DNA from: Rhodomicrobium udaipurense JA643 | GTDB lineage: Bacteria; Pseudomonadota; Alphaproteobacteria; Rhizobiales; Rhodomicrobiaceae | DNA length: 39,178 bases | Assembly: GCF_000636015.1 (NCBI RefSeq) | Contig: NZ_JFZJ01000020.1 | Span: forward strand, 1 to 39,178 | Reading direction: 5' to 3' | In this document: one piece after another, positions 7,462-15,959 of the stretch | Layout of the letters: every line of letters starts with the position of its first letter | Numbering within the stretch: position 1 is the stretch's first letter | Position numbers and translations under genes: made by a program | Notes under the pieces: generated by a model | Seen by the model: the letters and a program-made list of their open reading frames with translations, nothing else | The model's database searches: none | Told to the model about the DNA's origin: nothing

Positions 7462-8532
7462 ATGGACGAAACTTTCTACGATGTCTTGCGGCGGCAAGGG
7501 GTGTCACGCCGCAGTTTCATGAAGTTCTGTAGCCTCACGGCGGCAGCGCTCGGCCTTGGCCCGCAGCTTGCGCCCACGCTGGCGCATGCGCTCGAAACCA
7601 AGCCGCGCATCCCCGTGCTCTGGCTCCATGGCCTCGAATGCACCTGCTGCTCGGAGGCGTTCATCCGCTCGGCGCATCCGCTCGCGTCCGACGTGATCCT
7701 CTCGATGCTCTCGCTCGACTATGACGACACCATCATGGCGTCGGCGGGTCATCAGGCCGAGGCCATCGTCGAAGAAATCGTCACCAAGCATAAGGGCAAT
7801 TACATCCTTGCCGTGGAAGGCAATCCGCCGCTCAACGAAGACGGCATGTATTGCATCATCGGCGGCAAGCCGTTTGTCGAGCAGCTGAAATACGCCGCAT
7901 CGAACGCAAAGGCCGTCATTTCCTGGGGGTCGTGCGCCTCGTGGGGCTGCGTACAGGCCGCGAAGCCGAACCCGACGCAGGCCGTTCCCGTTCACAAGGT
8001 CATTCACGACAAGCCGATCATCCGCGTTCCGGGCTGCCCGCCGATCCCGGAAGTCATGACCGCCGTCATCACCTATATTCTCACCTTCGAGCGCATCCCC
8101 GAACTCGACCGGCAGGGGCGCCCGAAGATGTTCTACTCCCAGCGCATCCACGACAAATGCTATCGCCGCCCGCATTTCGATGCAGGCCAGTTCGTCGAGG
8201 CGTGGGACGACGAGAACGCGCGCAAGGGCTACTGCCTCTACAAGATGGGCTGCAAGGGTCCGACGACCTACAATTCCTGCTCGACGACGCGCTGGAACGG
8301 TGGCGTGTCCTTCCCGATCCAGGCGGGCCACGGCTGCATCGGCTGCTCGGAAGACGGCTTCTGGGACAACGGCTCGTTCTATGACCGCCTCACAAACATC
8401 AAGCAGTTCGGCGTTGAAGAGAATGCGGACGTCATCGGGGCGACCGCCGCCGGCGTCGTCGGCGCCGCAATCGCGGCTCACGCCGCCGTCAGCGCCATCA
8501 AGAACGCGCGCTCGAAGGGAGATAACGAATAA
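7462..8532 (+). CDS. hupS: Uptake [NiFe]-hydrogenase small subunit HupS (Tat signal, 6-Cys proximal cluster)
   Basis: Fe-S electron-transfer subunit of the membrane-bound H2-oxidising enzyme. The ATG at 7462 follows AAGGAA and is downstream of the RpoN promoter. The product is 356 residues. Residues 16-21 are a twin-arginine motif RRSFMK with a hydrophobic stretch and AHA cleavage site, so HupSL is exported folded. The proximal-cluster ligands are in ECTCC (Cys60, 62, 63) and GSCASWGC (Cys158, Cys163). Cys62 and Cys163 correspond to the two extra cysteines of O2-tolerant enzymes such as E. coli Hyd-1. Further cluster cysteines lie in the C-terminal third ([26 protein letters not shown]). A C-terminal hydrophobic helix ([20 protein letters not shown]) anchors it. 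It overlaps hupL by one base (TAATG). Confidence 0.97.
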   Translation: MDETFYDVLRRQGVSRRSFMKFCSLTAAALGLGPQLAPTLAHALETKPRIPVLWLHGLECTCCSEAFIRSAHPLASDVILSMLSLDYDDTIMASAGHQAEAIVEEIVTKHKGNYILAVEGNPPLNEDGMYCIIGGKPFVEQLKYAASNAKAVISWGSCASWGCVQAAKPNPTQAVPVHKVIHDKPIIRVPGCPPIPEVMTAVITYILTFERIPELDRQGRPKMFYSQRIHDKCYRRPHFDAGQFVEAWDDENARKGYCLYKMGCKGPTTYNSCSTTRWNGGVSFPIQAGHGCIGCSEDGFWDNGSFYDRLTNIKQFGVEENADVIGATAAGVVGAAIAAHAAVSAIKNARSKGDNE

Positions 8533-10328
8533 TGGCGACGATCAGCACACCCAACGGCTTCACGCTCGATAACAGCGGCAAGCGCGTCGTCGTCGATCCC
8601 GTCACGCGCATCGAAGGCCATATGCGCTGCGAGGTGAACGTCGACGACGACAACGTCATCCGCAACGCGGTGTCGACCGGCACCATGTGGCGCGGCCTCG
8701 AAGTGATCCTCAAGGGTCGCGACCCGCGCGACGCCTGGGCGTTCACGCAGCGCATCTGCGGCGTTTGTACCGGCACGCACGCGCTCACCTCGGTGCGCGC
8801 CGTGGAAGACGCGTTGAAAATCGACATCCCCGAAAACGCGAATATCATCCGCAACATCATGCAGCTCACGCTGCAAACGCACGATCACCTCGTGCACTTC
8901 TATCACCTGCATGCGCTCGACTGGGTCAACCCGGTTTCCGCGCTGAAGGCCGATCCGGTGGCGACGAGCGAGCTTCAGAAGAAGGTTTCGCCGCATCATC
9001 CGAAATCGTCGCCCGGCTATTTCCGCGACGTGCAGAACCGGCTCAAGAAGTTCGTGGAGTCGGGCCAGCTCGGGCCGTTCAAGAACGGCTACTGGTCGAA
9101 CCCCGCCTATCTCCTTCCGCCGGAAGCGAACCTCATGGCGGTGACGCATTATCTGGAAGCGCTCGACTTCCAGACGCACATCATGCGCATCCGCACCATC
9201 TTCGGCGGCAAGGACCCGCATCCGAACTGGCTCGTCGGCGGCGTGCCGTCGGTCATCAACATCGAAGGGCCGGGCGCGTCGACCTCCATCAACATGGAGC
9301 GCCTCAACATGGTGCGCTCCATCATCAACCAGTCGATCGAGTTCGTCGAAAACGTCTATATCCCCGACCTTCTCGCTGTGGCGCAGTTCTACAAGGGCTG
9401 GCTCTACGGCGGCGGGCTGTCGTCGAAGAACGTGCTGTCCTACGGCGATATTCCCGACCGCGCGAACGACTACTCGGCCGAAAGCCTGCTTCAGCCGCGC
9501 GGCGCGATCATCAACGGCAATCTGAAGGAAGTCTTCCCCGTCGACCTTCGCGACCCGAACGAGATTCAGGAGTTCGTGCCGCATTCCTGGTACGCCTACG
9601 CGGACGAGAAGAAGGGCCTGCACCCTTGGGATGGCGTCACGGAGCCGAACTTCAAGCTCGGGCCGAACCTCGTCGGCACGCGCACGAACATCAAGGAGAT
9701 CGACGAAAGCGCGAAATACTCCTGGATCAAGGCGCCGCGCTGGAAAGGTCACGCCATGGAGGTCGGCCCGCTCGCGCGCTACGTCATCGGCTACGCGAAG
9801 GGCGACAAGGAAATCACCGAGCAGCTGACGCTCGTGCTGAAGACGCTCGACGTGCCGGTGTCCGCGCTGTTTTCGACGCTTGGGCGCACCGCAGCGCGCG
9901 GCCTCGAATGCCAGTGGGCGGCGCGCAAGATGAGCTACTTCCTCGACAAGCTCATCGCCAACGTGAAGGCGGGCGACACCGCCACCGCCAACACCGCATC
10001 GTGGGATCCGTCGACCTGGCCCGCCGAGGTCAAGGGCGTCGGCTTCACCGAAGCGCCGCGCGGCGCGCTCGGCCACTGGATCAAGATCAAGAACGGCAAG
10101 ATCGAGAATTACCAGTGCGTCGTGCCGACCACGTGGAACGGCTCGCCGCGCGATAACGAGGGCAACATCGGCGCATTCGAAGCCGCGCTCCTCAATACGA
10201 AGGTGGAACGCGCGGAGGAGCCGGTCGAAATCCTGCGCACGCTGCACAGCTTCGATCCGTGCCTTGCCTGCTCAACCCATGTCATGAGCGAAGACGGCCG
10301 CGAACTGGCCGAAGTCACCGTCCGCTAA
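8532..10328 (+). CDS. hupL: Uptake [NiFe]-hydrogenase large subunit HupL
   Basis: Catalytic subunit holding the NiFe(CN)2CO centre. It has 598 residues, normal for the family. The N-terminal nickel motif is [11 protein letters not shown] (Cys76, Cys79) and the C-terminal one DPCLACSTH (Cys577, Cys580, His583). Fifteen residues follow His583 ([15 protein letters not shown]); this peptide is removed by HupD once nickel is inserted. RVEGH-like [14 protein letters not shown] at the start is also typical. The subunit is exported with HupS by the Tat system. The start codon overlaps the hupS stop, indicating translational coupling. Closest in type to group 1 membrane-bound uptake hydrogenases of purple bacteria and rhizobia. 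Confidence 0.98.
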   Translation: MATISTPNGFTLDNSGKRVVVDPVTRIEGHMRCEVNVDDDNVIRNAVSTGTMWRGLEVILKGRDPRDAWAFTQRICGVCTGTHALTSVRAVEDALKIDIPENANIIRNIMQLTLQTHDHLVHFYHLHALDWVNPVSALKADPVATSELQKKVSPHHPKSSPGYFRDVQNRLKKFVESGQLGPFKNGYWSNPAYLLPPEANLMAVTHYLEALDFQTHIMRIRTIFGGKDPHPNWLVGGVPSVINIEGPGASTSINMERLNMVRSIINQSIEFVENVYIPDLLAVAQFYKGWLYGGGLSSKNVLSYGDIPDRANDYSAESLLQPRGAIINGNLKEVFPVDLRDPNEIQEFVPHSWYAYADEKKGLHPWDGVTEPNFKLGPNLVGTRTNIKEIDESAKYSWIKAPRWKGHAMEVGPLARYVIGYAKGDKEITEQLTLVLKTLDVPVSALFSTLGRTAARGLECQWAARKMSYFLDKLIANVKAGDTATANTASWDPSTWPAEVKGVGFTEAPRGALGHWIKIKNGKIENYQCVVPTTWNGSPRDNEGNIGAFEAALLNTKVERAEEPVEILRTLHSFDPCLACSTHVMSEDGRELAEVTVR

Positions 10329-10341
10329 GGGAGAGATCCGC

Positions 10342-10413
10342 ATGAAAAAGTCTTCCATCGTTCTCCCGGCGGCGGCGGTCGTTGTGCCGGGCGTCAGCCC
10401 TTTTGTGATGTAG
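10342..10413 (+). CDS. Possible 23-aa hydrophobic leader-like peptide between hupL and hupC
   Basis: A 24-codon frame starts MKKSSIVLPAAAVV and ends GVSPFVM, 13 bp after hupL and 10 bp before hupC. It has a strong ribosome site (AAGGGAGAG), as good as those of its neighbours, and the Lys-Lys plus hydrophobic composition of a truncated signal peptide or single membrane helix. Whether it makes a stable product is unknown; it may instead couple translation of hupC to hupL, or be a worn remnant. I know of no named hup gene at this position. Confidence 0.4.
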   Translation: MKKSSIVLPAAAVVVPGVSPFVM

Positions 10414-10423
10414 GGAGCACGCC

Positions 10424-11185
10424 ATGGTCATCGCCACCGACTTCGATCCGCCGCCCCCGACTGCGCCGAAGCCCAACGGAAACGGCAACGGGTTCCAGCC
10501 CGCGATTTACGTCTACGAATTCCCGGTTCGCATCTGGCATTTCGTGAACGCCTTCGCCATCGCGGCGCTGCTTGTCTCGGGCTACTTCATCGGCAGCCCG
10601 CCGCCAACGCTCTCGGGCGAGGCGAGCGACCACTTCCTGATGGGCTATATCCGCTTCACGCATTTCGCGGCCGGGTACATCCTCATCATCGGCATGGCGG
10701 CGCGCACCTACTGGGCCTTTGTCGGCAACAAGCATGCCCTGGAAATCTTCGCCCCGCCGATCTTGACGGCGAAGTTCTGGGACAATACGTGGCACGAGTT
10801 CAAGCGCTATGTCTTCCTCGAAAAGGAAGGGCGCAAATATGTCTGCCATAACCCCATCGCTGTACTCACCATGCACTTCATGTTCCTGTGGGGGATCACC
10901 TTCATGATCTTCACGGGGCTTGCGCTTTATGGCGAAGGCACCGGCATGGGAACTTGGCAGCACACGCTGTTCACGAGCTGGATCATTCCGATCTTCGGCA
11001 ACAGCCAGAACCTGCACACCTTCCATCATCTGGCGGCGTGGTCGATCCTGATCTTCGTGATGATCCACGTCTATGGCGCGGTGCGCGACGAGCTGCTCGG
11101 CCATCAGAGCATCTTCAGCACCATCGTCTCGGGCTACCGGACCTTCAAATCGCCGGGCAAGCCGGAGGATATGGATCGCGCCTGA
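10424..11185 (+). CDS. hupC: Ni/Fe-hydrogenase b-type cytochrome subunit HupC
   Basis: Di-haem cytochrome b that anchors HupSL and passes electrons to the quinone pool. The product has 253 residues, starting with a Pro/Asn/Gly-rich cytoplasmic tail of about 25 residues. It has four membrane helices: around FAIAALLVSGYFI, FAAGYILIIGMAARTYWAFV, LTMHFMFLWGITFMIFTGLA and LAAWSILIFVMIHVYGA. Haem-ligand histidines are in VRIWHFVNAF, IRFTHFAAGY and the pair HTFHHLAAW / IHVYG, as expected for the CybH/HupC family. It is the last gene before a double hairpin terminator, so hupS-L-C probably form the strongly expressed structural operon. Confidence 0.95.
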   Translation: MVIATDFDPPPPTAPKPNGNGNGFQPAIYVYEFPVRIWHFVNAFAIAALLVSGYFIGSPPPTLSGEASDHFLMGYIRFTHFAAGYILIIGMAARTYWAFVGNKHALEIFAPPILTAKFWDNTWHEFKRYVFLEKEGRKYVCHNPIAVLTMHFMFLWGITFMIFTGLALYGEGTGMGTWQHTLFTSWIIPIFGNSQNLHTFHHLAAWSILIFVMIHVYGAVRDELLGHQSIFSTIVSGYRTFKSPGKPEDMDRA

Positions 11186-11209
11186 ACAAGTTGGACCTGA
11201 GTGGAACTG

Positions 11210-11257
11210 GCGCGGGCATGTCCCGCGCTTTTTTTGTTCGCGCGAGCAAAAAAAGCG
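11210..11257. terminator. Two overlapping hairpin terminators after hupC
   Basis: The first hairpin is GCGCGGG (11210-11216) / CCCGCGC (11222-11228) followed by seven T's, a textbook plus-strand terminator. The second is CGCTTTTTTTG (11226-11236) / CAAAAAAAGCG (11247-11257), an exact 11-bp inverted repeat that reuses the T tract, so forming one excludes the other. On the minus strand the second also gives a stem flanked by T's. Confidence 0.85.
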
Positions 11258-11757
11258 TTGTTTCGCTTCATACTTTTGTCGCGCAAAGCGCACAACCAGT
11301 GTGGGCATTGTGTGGAAGCCTCGTTTCCACTTCGCTGCGGTTTCGGAAAAGCGGGCCTCTCTTTCCGCTGGCCGCAATCTACGCGATGGAACCAGCCGGC
11401 CGACGCACACCGGGCGCCGCTGCGGCGTCGTCAGCCTTAAGGCCCTGTTCTTGCGGCACATTCAGGCAAGGCGCCCGGCGCGACGCACCCTCCCGACGCG
11501 GCGTCTCCATCGGCAAAGAGTATAAATCGACGCAACGGCGCGGCAATTTGGCCTGAAGCTTGCTGACGAACCCCTCATCCGCTAAGAACGAGGATAATTC
11601 CAGGGAGCGACATACCTAGTGGGTTTTACATTCGATTTACACTCGCCGATGGCATCCCGATCAAATGTAACATTCGAAACTGCACTAGAATCAACGAGGT
11701 GCCAGTGCTCTCCAGGCGCATGCATTTGCTTGAGAGCGCGGAGCGAGGTGGAGCAAA
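11258..11757 (+). other. Long non-coding gap between hupC and hupD with several dyads
   Basis: Together with the terminator this makes 572 bp without a supported gene inside an otherwise tightly packed locus. It holds further small hairpins (GTGGAA/TTCCAC and CGGAAA/TTTCCG around 11310-11375) and reads like an intergenic repeat unit rather than a decayed gene. Near hupD there is a direct repeat ACATTCGA (11628-11635 and 11670-11677, 42 bp apart, about four helical turns) and a small palindrome AATGT-A-ACATT (11664-11674). These suggest a separate regulated promoter for hupD and its followers. I find no well-spaced -24/-12 element here. Confidence 0.45.
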
Positions 11758-12414
11758 ATGCGGCAGAGCACTAGGGTGCTGGTTCTCGGCATCGGCAATC
11801 TTTTATGGGCCGATGAAGGTTTCGGTGTTCGCGCGGTCGAAGCGCTGAACCGCGATTACGCATTCCCGGACAACGTCCGGCTCCTTGATGGCGGCACGCA
11901 AGGGCTTTACCTCCTCGATCACATCACCTCCACCGACATTCTCGTCGTGTTCGACGCGGTGGATTACGGCCTGCCGCCCGCCACGCTGAAACTTGCGGAA
12001 AACGAGGACGTGCCGCAGTTCCTCGGCGCGAAGAAAATGAGCCTCCACCAGACGGGCTTTCAGGAAGTGCTTGCCACCGCCAACCTTCTCGGCAAGCTGC
12101 CGGAGCATCTGTTTCTGATCGGCGTGCAGCCCGTGGAGCTGGAAGATTACGGCGGGAGCTTGCGCGACGAGGTGAAGGCGCAGATCCCCGCCGCCATCGA
12201 TCACGCGCTCGCCTGTCTCGCGCGCTTCGGCATCGACGCGCAGCGCCGCGAAACACCGTTGCCGGAAGCCGAAACGATTGCCTGCGAGCGCATGGTGCTA
12301 TCGCGCTACGAAGACGAGCGCCCCGACGAGGAAGACGCCTGCCGCGTCGGCGATGACCGCGTGCTCGCCATGGCAGCCACGAGGGTTGCGGCCGAACGGG
12401 AGGGCCAGCGCTGA
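11758..12414 (+). CDS. hupD: Hydrogenase maturation endopeptidase HupD
   Basis: Nickel-checking protease that removes the C-terminal peptide of HupL after metal insertion. The 218-residue product begins with the family signature VLVLGIGNLLWADEGFGVRA, containing the conserved nickel-binding Glu (DEG). The second conserved acid (VVFDAVDYG) and the histidine (KKMSLHQTGFQEVLA) are also present. It is somewhat longer than the usual ~165-200 residues because of a polar C-terminal tail after about residue 165. GGTGGAGC precedes the ATG. It overlaps hupF by TGATG, the first of a long run of overlapping accessory genes. Confidence 0.95.
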   Translation: MRQSTRVLVLGIGNLLWADEGFGVRAVEALNRDYAFPDNVRLLDGGTQGLYLLDHITSTDILVVFDAVDYGLPPATLKLAENEDVPQFLGAKKMSLHQTGFQEVLATANLLGKLPEHLFLIGVQPVELEDYGGSLRDEVKAQIPAAIDHALACLARFGIDAQRRETPLPEAETIACERMVLSRYEDERPDEEDACRVGDDRVLAMAATRVAAEREGQR

Positions 12415-12734
12415 TGTGCGTCGGCATTCCCATGCAGGTTGTCGAGCCGAAAGGCCGGTTCGCGCTGTGCCGCGCCGGGGGCGACGAGCTTCGCGAGATC
12501 GACATGGTCCTTGTCGGCGAGCAGCCCGAAGGCGCGTGGGTGCTGACCTTCCTCGACGCCGCGCGCGAGGTCGTCAGCGAGGAACACGCCCGCCAGACCG
12601 CCGACGCGCTGAAGGCGCTGGCGCTCGTCATGCAGGGCGAAACCTCCATCGACCACCTGTTCGCCGACCTCATCGGCCGCGAACCGCAGCTTCCCGAGCA
12701 CCTTCGCAAACCCGAGCCGGAGGGCGCCGCCTGA
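12414..12734 (+). CDS. hupF: HypC/HupF-family hydrogenase chaperone HupF
   Basis: A 106-residue paralogue of HypC. It starts MCVGIPMQVV, with the N-terminal Cys2 that in this family binds the large-subunit precursor and the Fe(CN)2CO unit. It has the typical beta-barrel pattern followed by a helical C-terminus (ADALKALALVMQGETSIDHL) and an extra Pro/Glu-rich tail. In Rhizobium leguminosarum HupF is described as a HupL chaperone that helps under oxygen. Its start overlaps hupD and its stop overlaps hupG, both as TGATG. A separate hypC is present at 17366, so the two roles are split here. Confidence 0.92.
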   Translation: MCVGIPMQVVEPKGRFALCRAGGDELREIDMVLVGEQPEGAWVLTFLDAAREVVSEEHARQTADALKALALVMQGETSIDHLFADLIGREPQLPEHLRKPEPEGAA

Positions 12735-13186
12735 TGTCTTCGCCACTCATCGAAGCGCTTCCCACGCGCCACGGCTTTGCTACCGTCACCGAGGCGACGC
12801 TCGACGCGTTCCTCGCCGCACATGCCGACAGCGTGCTGTTCTTTCCGGGCGACACCGACCGCCTCGTGGAAAGCGCCGATGTCGCCGTGATCCTGCCCGA
12901 ACTGCTGAAGAGCTTCCCTCATGTCGCGCCCGCGCTCGTGGAGAAGGCGTCCGAGCGGCCGCTGCAACTGCGCTTCCGCTTCAACGCTTTCCCTGCCCTC
13001 GTCTTCCTGCGCGGCGACGGCTATCTCGGCGCGATCACGCGCGTTCTGAACTGGCCGGAATATATGCGCGAAATCGGCGCGATCCTCGCGAGCGAGCCGT
13101 CCGCGCCGCCGCCTTACAAATTTCCGGAACATTGCGTGCCTGCCGCGAACGGCAGCGCGAACCTCGCGGAGGACATTTCCGAATGA
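12734..13186 (+). CDS. hupG: Hydrogenase expression/assembly protein HupG (HyaE family)
   Basis: A 150-residue protein of the HyaE/HupG group, a thioredoxin-fold chaperone thought to act on the small subunit before Tat export. Recognisable features are HADSVLFFPGDTDRLVESAD, VAVILPELLKSFP and FNAFPALVFLRGDGYLG, which follow the family layout. The thioredoxin CxxC pair is absent, as is normal for HyaE. I took the ATG at 12734, which overlaps the hupF stop, rather than longer in-frame starts inside hupF. The stop overlaps hupH by ATGA. Confidence 0.88.
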   Translation: MSSPLIEALPTRHGFATVTEATLDAFLAAHADSVLFFPGDTDRLVESADVAVILPELLKSFPHVAPALVEKASERPLQLRFRFNAFPALVFLRGDGYLGAITRVLNWPEYMREIGAILASEPSAPPPYKFPEHCVPAANGSANLAEDISE

Positions 13187-14025
13187 GCATCACGCGCCCG
13201 CTCGCCGGCCCCGGCAGCCAACCCGACGACGAAGACGGCGATCTCGCCTTCATGGAGTTGCCGAAGGGCATGGCGACCTTTTCCATGCCGCAGATCCCCG
13301 AGCCGGAGGTGGCGGCGGCGCATAATGCGGCGCTGGAGAAGCTCGACGCGGCCCTTGAAGCGCTTCGCGCCGCGCCCGCTCCCGGCACGTCGATCACCAT
13401 CGACCTTCTCGACCTCGACGCCGACAACCGCGCCTTTGTCGATCAGATGCTCGGCGAAGGCGAGGTGAGCATCGTCGCGGGCTCGCATGTGCAAGCGCAG
13501 GAATCGGTGCTGGCGGGCGTCTGGCGCATCCATGTCATCGGCGGTGACGGCGCGCTGATCGCCGACGCCATCGAGGTGGGCGAGTTCCCGCTCTCGGTGC
13601 TGGCCGCCGCGCAGGATGCCGGTGCGGCGAGCTTGCGTGCGCTCGATGCGGTCGCCGAAGACGACCTCATGAACGCGCCCTCCATCGCGGCCGAACTCGC
13701 CGACAAGCTCGCGGCCTACGCTCCAGGCACGCCGCCCCACGCCATCAACCTCTCGCTGCTGCCGGTCAGCGACGGCGATCTCGCGTATCTCGACGCCCGT
13801 CTCGGCCAAGGCGCAGTCACCATCCTGTCGCGCGGCTACGGCAATTGCCGCATCTCATCCACGGGCGTCAGGAATGCGTGGTGGGTGCGCTACTTCAATT
13901 CGCGCGAAATCCTGATCCTCAACACCATCGAGGTTTGTCGCGTGCCGGATGTGGCGTGCGCCGCGCGTGAGGATCTCGAAGACAGCGCGGAGCGGCTCGC
14001 GGAAATTCTGGGGGTTTACCGGTGA
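13183..14025 (+). CDS. hupH: Hydrogenase expression/assembly protein HupH (HyaF family)
   Basis: A 280-residue HyaF/HupH protein required for full hydrogenase activity in related bacteria, with a proposed role in small-subunit assembly. The C-terminal domain is highly characteristic: VTILSRGYGNCRISSTGVRN, AWWVRYFNSREILILNTIEV and a final ERLAEILGVYR. A repeated half at about residues 80-180 (FVDQMLGEGEVSIVAGSHVQ) mirrors the later DARLGQGAVTIL. The start overlaps the hupG stop, and its own stop overlaps the GTG start of hupI. Confidence 0.92.
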   Translation: MSITRPLAGPGSQPDDEDGDLAFMELPKGMATFSMPQIPEPEVAAAHNAALEKLDAALEALRAAPAPGTSITIDLLDLDADNRAFVDQMLGEGEVSIVAGSHVQAQESVLAGVWRIHVIGGDGALIADAIEVGEFPLSVLAAAQDAGAASLRALDAVAEDDLMNAPSIAAELADKLAAYAPGTPPHAINLSLLPVSDGDLAYLDARLGQGAVTILSRGYGNCRISSTGVRNAWWVRYFNSREILILNTIEVCRVPDVACAAREDLEDSAERLAEILGVYR

Positions 14026-14252
14026 AAGACCATTTCTTCGCAGGCTCGTTCGGTGGCGACGTGACGAAGCTTGGCGATGACGCCCGGCTCGAATGCGGCA
14101 TCTGCTGGCATGTCTACGACCCCGCCGAAGGCTGCGAGGAATGGCAGATTCCGGCCGGCACGCCCTTCGCGGCGCTGCCCCCGCAGTGGTCCTGCCCCGT
14201 TTGCGACGCGCCGAAGGAGAAGTTTCTGCTGCTGGAGGCGCGCGATGAGTGA
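14022..14252 (+). CDS. hupI: Rubredoxin HupI
   Basis: A 76-residue rubredoxin with a GTG start at 14022 overlapping the hupH stop. The iron site is formed by CGICWHVYDPAEG and CPVCDAPKEKF, two CxxC pairs about 33 residues apart. About 20 residues precede the first cysteine, as in other Hup/Hox-linked rubredoxins. In aerobic hydrogenase systems HupI/HoxR is thought to supply or remove electrons during cluster assembly or protection in oxygen. Its end overlaps hupJ by 8 bp. Confidence 0.95.
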   Translation: MKDHFFAGSFGGDVTKLGDDARLECGICWHVYDPAEGCEEWQIPAGTPFAALPPQWSCPVCDAPKEKFLLLEARDE

Positions 14253-14778
14253 GGCGCAGGCGGACGAAGCGGCGGCGGTGGCGCGCCGTCTCGAAGCCGT
14301 CTTCGAGCGCATCCACGCCACGCGCATGGCTGACGTACCGCTTTTGAACCCGCGCCTCGTCGTCGCCGCCGTCGGCCCGCGCGACGTGGGCCGCCTCTGG
14401 CTCGCGGTGCTTGTCACGCCGTGGTTTATCAACGCGATGCTGCTGCCGAAAACCGCAGAGGATGTCGAAAGCTGGGGCGAAGCGCCGAGCGGTGCGAAAA
14501 TATCCCACGCGTTACCGGCCGGTATGTTCGAGTTCATCGCGGGCGGCGAGGCGGGGCTTGGCCCTTATCGCATGTGCTCGCTGTTTTCGCCGGTCACGCA
14601 GTTCGAAGACCAGACCGCCGCGTTGATCGCAGCCGAGTCGGCACTCGCGGCGCTGCTCGACAGCGGACATCACCCCGACGCGGAAGCGGCACGCCGCAAG
14701 CCGCAGCTTTCGCGTCGCGGCCTCATTTTCGGACGCGCCCCCGAGAGCGGAGACTCTTCAAGCGGAGACCCGGCATGA
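14245..14778 (+). CDS. hupJ: Hydrogenase accessory protein HupJ
   Basis: A 177-residue protein of the HupJ/HoxT group found only beside aerobic-type uptake hydrogenases. Typical features are RMADVPLLNPRLVVAAVG near the start, the core LWLAVLVTPWFINAMLLP and GMFEFIAGGEAGLGPYRMCS-like motifs, and the C-terminal SRRGLIFGR. Its molecular role is not settled; deletion in related bacteria lowers HupS assembly. The start at 14245 lies inside hupI, and the stop overlaps hupK as ATGA. Confidence 0.9.
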   Translation: MSEAQADEAAAVARRLEAVFERIHATRMADVPLLNPRLVVAAVGPRDVGRLWLAVLVTPWFINAMLLPKTAEDVESWGEAPSGAKISHALPAGMFEFIAGGEAGLGPYRMCSLFSPVTQFEDQTAALIAAESALAALLDSGHHPDAEAARRKPQLSRRGLIFGRAPESGDSSSGDPA

Positions 14779-15959
14779 CGGCGGAAGGGCGCATCGAAAT
14801 CGACCTCTATCCCCGCGCGCCACACGGCCATTGCGTGCGCATCGAGTCGAGCCGCCCGCTCTCCATCACGCGCCAGTTCACCGGCCACAGCCCGAGCGAA
14901 ATCGCGCAAACGGTTTCGCTTCTCTTCGCGACCTGCAAGGCGGCGCAGTCCGTCGCCGCGGCCGCTGCCCTTGAGGAAGCGCACGGCATCATCGTGCCGG
15001 AAAGCACGCGCCGCGCGCGAGAGATGCGCGTCATCGCCGAAAGCGCGCGCGAGCATACGCTTCGCATCCTCATGGACTGGTCACAGTTCCTCTATAAGCC
15101 GGGGTTGCCACCCGCAGCCGAGCTTCGCGCCGCCATGCAAGCGGAACGCGACCTCGCGCGCCATCTCGACGAAGGTAGCGCGGCGCTCCGCTTCGGCGGC
15201 ACTTTTGTCTACGAGAGGGACGGCGTCGAAAAGGACATCGCGGCCAACGAAGCGCTGCTCGAACGCGCGATTTTCGGCGAGCCTCTGCGCATTTGGCGAG
15301 CGCGCGGAACGAAGGCCGACCTCATCAACTGGGCCGAGCAAAGGCACACCATCGCGCAGCTGCTATTCGACCAGATCGCAACCGAGGGCTTTCTCGACGC
15401 GGGCGCAGCTCCCGTGTCGCCGCTCCCCTCTTTCGACCGCGACCGCATCGCCCAGCGGCTGTTCGACGACAGCCAAGCTCATTTCGTTGCCGCGCCGGAT
15501 TGGGAGGGCGCGCCCCGTGAGACATCGCCGCTTGCGCGCTCGCTCGACCATCCGCTGATCCGCGCGCTCGAAACAGACGACGGTTTCGGCCTCGGCGCGC
15601 GGCTCGCCGCCTGCCTCGTCGAACTTGCGAGCGTCCCGCGGCGTCTGCGCGATGCGGCGGCGACGCTCGACACCCCCGATCACGCGCAGCCGGAGCGGAG
15701 CGAAACCGCGCCCGGCATCGGCCTTTCGCAAATCGAAGCCGCGCGAGGGCGCCTCGTGCACGCCGTCGAAATGAGCGGCGGCAAGGTCTCCCGCTATCGC
15801 ATCCTTGCGCCGACCGAATGGAACTTCCACCCCGAAGGCGCGGCCGCGCGCGGTCTCGCCCGCATCGCGCACGGCGATTCTCACGATGTCGCGAGAATCG
15901 CTCGCCTTTTTGTGACCGCAGTCGACCCTTGCGTCGGCTATGAAGTGAGGGTGCATTGA
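14775..15959 (+). CDS. hupK: HupK, catalytically inert relative of the hydrogenase large subunit
   Basis: A 394-residue protein distantly related to HupL, proposed as a scaffold on which the Fe(CN)2CO unit is assembled or transferred in oxygen. The N-terminal half lacks the RxCGxC pair, but ICG-like LLFATCKAAQSVAAAAALEE sits at the equivalent place. The far C-terminus DPCVGYEVRVH mimics the large-subunit DPCxxCxxH motif with only the first cysteine kept. LAPTEWNFHPEGAAARGLA corresponds to the APTTWNxSPRD segment of HupL and HupV. It starts within the hupJ stop and its TGA overlaps the hypA ATG. Confidence 0.9.
   Translation: MTAEGRIEIDLYPRAPHGHCVRIESSRPLSITRQFTGHSPSEIAQTVSLLFATCKAAQSVAAAAALEEAHGIIVPESTRRAREMRVIAESAREHTLRILMDWSQFLYKPGLPPAAELRAAMQAERDLARHLDEGSAALRFGGTFVYERDGVEKDIAANEALLERAIFGEPLRIWRARGTKADLINWAEQRHTIAQLLFDQIATEGFLDAGAAPVSPLPSFDRDRIAQRLFDDSQAHFVAAPDWEGAPRETSPLARSLDHPLIRALETDDGFGLGARLAACLVELASVPRRLRDAAATLDTPDHAQPERSETAPGIGLSQIEAARGRLVHAVEMSGGKVSRYRILAPTEWNFHPEGAAARGLARIAHGDSHDVARIARLFVTAVDPCVGYEVRVH

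Noticed and set aside
8478..10247. 589-codon open frame on the minus strand opposite hupL
   Set aside because: It is a GC-skew shadow of hupL: Arg/Asp/Val-rich composition, no domain, no ribosome site, and hupL itself is beyond doubt.
10394..11461. 355-codon minus-strand frame across hupC and the following gap
   Set aside because: Mostly antisense to hupC and then through the terminator hairpins; composition is not protein-like.
11717..11745. GG...GC pair before hupD resembling a -24/-12 promoter
   Set aside because: GG and GC are 11 bp apart instead of 10 and the flanking bases fit poorly.
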